NCBI GenBank assembly: GCA_947568835.1
Contig: OX387603.1
Location: 12,300,651-12,364,650, forward strand
DNA: 64,000 nt
From: Protonemura montana
Taxonomy: Eukaryota; Arthropoda; Insecta; Plecoptera; Nemouridae
Direction: 5' to 3'
Positions within the stretch are counted from its first letter, which is position 1; every line of letters starts with the position of its first letter. The translations under genes were made by a program, and so were the position numbers. A model generated the notes under the pieces. That model was not told the origin of the DNA, did not search any database, and saw only the letters and a program-made list of their open reading frames with translations. Shown here one piece after another: positions 62,007 to 64,000 of the stretch.

Positions 62007-62969
62007 CTACTCAAGTAAAGTGATTCGAACGGCACACTCGAGTGAGCTCGTGTTTGTAAAAACCTTCAGCATTCTCTCGTCTAAATAAGGATGCTTTGTT
62101 ACAATTGTTGCAAAATCTTCGCGCACCGGGTCACAAGGAAAGCCGGCGAATACGACTTCATTTTTCTTGTCTCGGGAAATGAACGTCACTGAGACCTTGA
62201 ACTTCTCTAGGTCCTCTCGTTTCCCCATAAACATCGACACGGGGACTAACACACGGGTGTTAGCATCTCTGTGGTAATGAAATGCGAGAAGAAAGAGTTG
62301 CTCATTGTAGCACCGAAAGGGGAACGTTATCTCGAGGCAAGTTCTTGTCGACGCAACACGAATTGGCAAGCTAAGAACTGCTTCGCTCGCGTTGATAATG
62401 GGATGATGCTCCATGCAATGGGCATGAAATTCACCTCTCTTGCCTCGCCATTGACAATAAGCAAGTTCATCGTTCTCGTTATCCGCCAGGAATATCTTGC
62501 ACTGAAAACGATGCGGACAAGAAACCTCGTGTAACTCGCGCTCAGCGACCGCTAGCAGAGGATAGAGCGCATAACACCCTTCCTCACCATATTTGCAAGG
62601 AACTAAGGTGACGGCGGCCGCCATCGCAACGAAAAGGTTCTTACCCACGCCTAAAGTGCATCTGCCTAAGGGACACTGCTGCAGTCCTCCGTTACAACCT
62701 TCACACACATTGTGCCCATTTTCGCACATGATCACGCGTTTGTTTGCAAAGTTACTAAAACATACAGGGCACTCGAGCTCTGCTAGTATGGCAGAATTCT
62801 GATCAGCAAGCTTCCTCTGATTCTCTTTCAAAGAGGAGAATTTCCCTTCAAGCGCATTTAACGATTTTTGAAGCTCCATTACTTCGGTATTTTCATTGGC
62901 AGCTACAATATGCAGTGGCGCAACGATCACCGCTTGCGGATTTTCTAAGACTGGCACCGGCACTTCCAT
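62007..62969 (-). CDS. Sina/SIAH-like RING E3 ubiquitin ligase (320 aa)
   Basis: Single coding exon; the start is ATG 62969, 19 bases after an acceptor (tttctgcag) at 62989. Residues 30-65 form a coiled coil absent from ordinary SIAH. The RING is at 67-104: C67, C70, C82, H86, C89, C92, C99, C104. The last pair is spaced C-x4-C (CPLGRC) rather than the usual C-x2-C. Next come the SIAH-type zinc-finger region (CKYGEEGCYALYPL ... HEVSCPHRFQC ... YCQWRGKR ... HCMEHH) and the C-terminal TRAF-like substrate domain. SIAH/Sina proteins transfer ubiquitin to bound substrates in the cytoplasm (family knowledge). The substrate is unknown. It is the closest relative of the gene at 54952 in this window. 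Family identity is strong; exact orthology to sina is unlikely because of the divergent RING and the added coiled coil. Confidence 0.87.
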   Translation of the reverse strand: MEVPVPVLENPQAVIVAPLHIVAANENTEVMELQKSLNALEGKFSSLKENQRKLADQNSAILAELECPVCFSNFANKRVIMCENGHNVCEGCNGGLQQCPLGRCTLGVGKNLFVAMAAAVTLVPCKYGEEGCYALYPLLAVAERELHEVSCPHRFQCKIFLADNENDELAYCQWRGKRGEFHAHCMEHHPIINASEAVLSLPIRVASTRTCLEITFPFRCYNEQLFLLAFHYHRDANTRVLVPVSMFMGKREDLEKFKVSVTFISRDKKNEVVFAGFPCDPVREDFATIVTKHPYLDERMLKVFTNTSSLECAVRITLLE

Positions 62970-64000
62970 GACGATGCTCTCACACCACCTGCAGAAAGGT
63001 GTCTAAAACTAAACGATTGCAGAATAAGTGTAATGTACAATGATCCTCGAAATAGCGAACAGCCAGTGTGAAGAAATATTTACCGGATTATCACTCTGTA
63101 ACAAGTCCCGAGGAAACCTTCAACTTTAGTACTAGCGGCACAAGCGTTCCAGATTCAATCTGCTTGCCAGTGCTGCTAAAGTTTTGCTGCTGACTCTGGC
63201 TGAAACTGGTTGGAAAGAGGTACGGCGTCTGCGCAGTAACCACACGTTTAGTGAGCCACCCCTCTTCGAGCCACACTACTCTCTGGGGCCACCAAAGCAA
63301 ACGCCAATTGCATCTTTCCTCAGGCATGTGCGCATGCCATTGTCTTTGGGAACGTGAATATGAAATTGTCTCGAAAAATAACTTGAGTGCAGAATACCTA
63401 AATATCATAGGCGTGCGCAGGGTTCCACAATAGTTAGGGCATACAATGTGAAGGGTGAATAGATGGTAGATAATGGTACTTCGTCAGTCGGTCTCACTAT
63501 CCAATATATAGGTACCTACTAGAAGTCACAATTCATTGTGGCGGAACATTTTTTATTTTATTTTATAGAAACCGTTCAGTATCTCTAAAGTATGTGAGGT
63601 GTGCAAACTGATTTTAGCTATATAGTAAAGGTTTAATAGGTTTAATAGGCCAGTTTCTGAGATACAAATTTTTTTTTCGATTAAATATTTGTATTAGGTA
63701 AATCAGTACATCTAATAAAATTGTGACATTCCGATTCGATTCAGAAATCGTGATAGAAAAATATCTGAAAAACTTTAGCAAGTTCCATCATGAAACTTTC
63801 AGATAAGCCTAACCAGTTCTTTGGTGATGTTTTCTTAAATTTTCGTTAAATTAAAAATAAGGTAAATTGTTTTTCTTCTCAATTTAGGGGATGTTTGTAC
63901 ATTAAGGGTAGTTTTTTATATTTTTACCTATTTTTTTTCAATTTTACGTTACTTAAATTTTCTCAGCGTTCTATTGGTATTTTTATTTTTTCGTTGTCTT
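62970..64000. other. 5' flank of the intact Sina-like gene
   Basis: A noncoding first exon probably ends at 63084 (donor ATCCG|gtaaat) and joins the coding exon at 62988. The rest is AT-rich. The open frame 63408-63091 has no recognisable motif and overlaps the inferred 5' exon, so I do not call it a gene. Confidence 0.4.

Noticed and set aside
63091-63408. Open frame of 105 codons upstream of the intact Sina-like gene
   Set aside because: No recognisable domain. It ends just upstream of the conserved donor and is better explained as 5' flank.

Overview
This is a 64 kb stretch of an animal nuclear genome, almost certainly an arthropod and probably an insect. Genes are split by AT-rich GT-AG introns. 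Exons are GC-richer than their surroundings. Introns carry non-LTR retrotransposon and SINE debris. The gene set includes Rab2, Vasa, an FBXO33-type F-box protein and Sina/SIAH-type ligases. I cannot name the species; a hemipteroid insect is a guess only. I rebuilt gene models by hand from splice sites, checking intron phase at every junction, and in every multi-exon gene the phases close without a frame error.

Layout. 1-3230 (+): 3' end of a low-complexity Pro/Gln/Thr-rich protein. 4782-9420 (-): a complete vasa-type DEAD-box helicase, six coding exons, 593 aa (copy A). 10455-12716 (-): a three-exon, 557-aa coiled-coil protein that I cannot name. 15409-19978 (-): a second complete vasa (copy B, 606 aa) with the same five intron positions and phases. 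24023-31401 (+): a five-exon protein (about 639 aa) whose C-terminal half looks like a papain/C39-type cysteine-peptidase fold. 33474-38230 (+): Rab2, six exons, 212 aa. 40595-43665 (-): a CENP-L-like kinetochore protein, four exons, 501 aa. 44311-49751 (+): an FBXO33-type F-box protein, seven exons, 449 aa, head-to-head with CENP-L. 54952-55926 (-) and 62007-62969 (-): two Sina/SIAH-like proteins, one with an intact RING and one whose RING has lost six of eight zinc ligands.

Mobile DNA sits mostly inside introns. The commonest element is a SINE of about 450 bp whose head is derived from 5S rRNA, with at least six copies or fragments. There are also three non-LTR reverse-transcriptase fragments, a tRNA-like retrocopy with a genomic CCA end, a 72-bp-arm foldback element, a 47-base C homopolymer and small tandem repeats.

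There is no operon logic here. Two groupings matter: the tandem vasa pair (germline), with an unrelated coiled-coil gene between the copies, and the tandem Sina-like pair, where one copy appears to have become a RING-less pseudo-ligase. I saw no CRISPR array, intact rRNA gene or clear viral gene.
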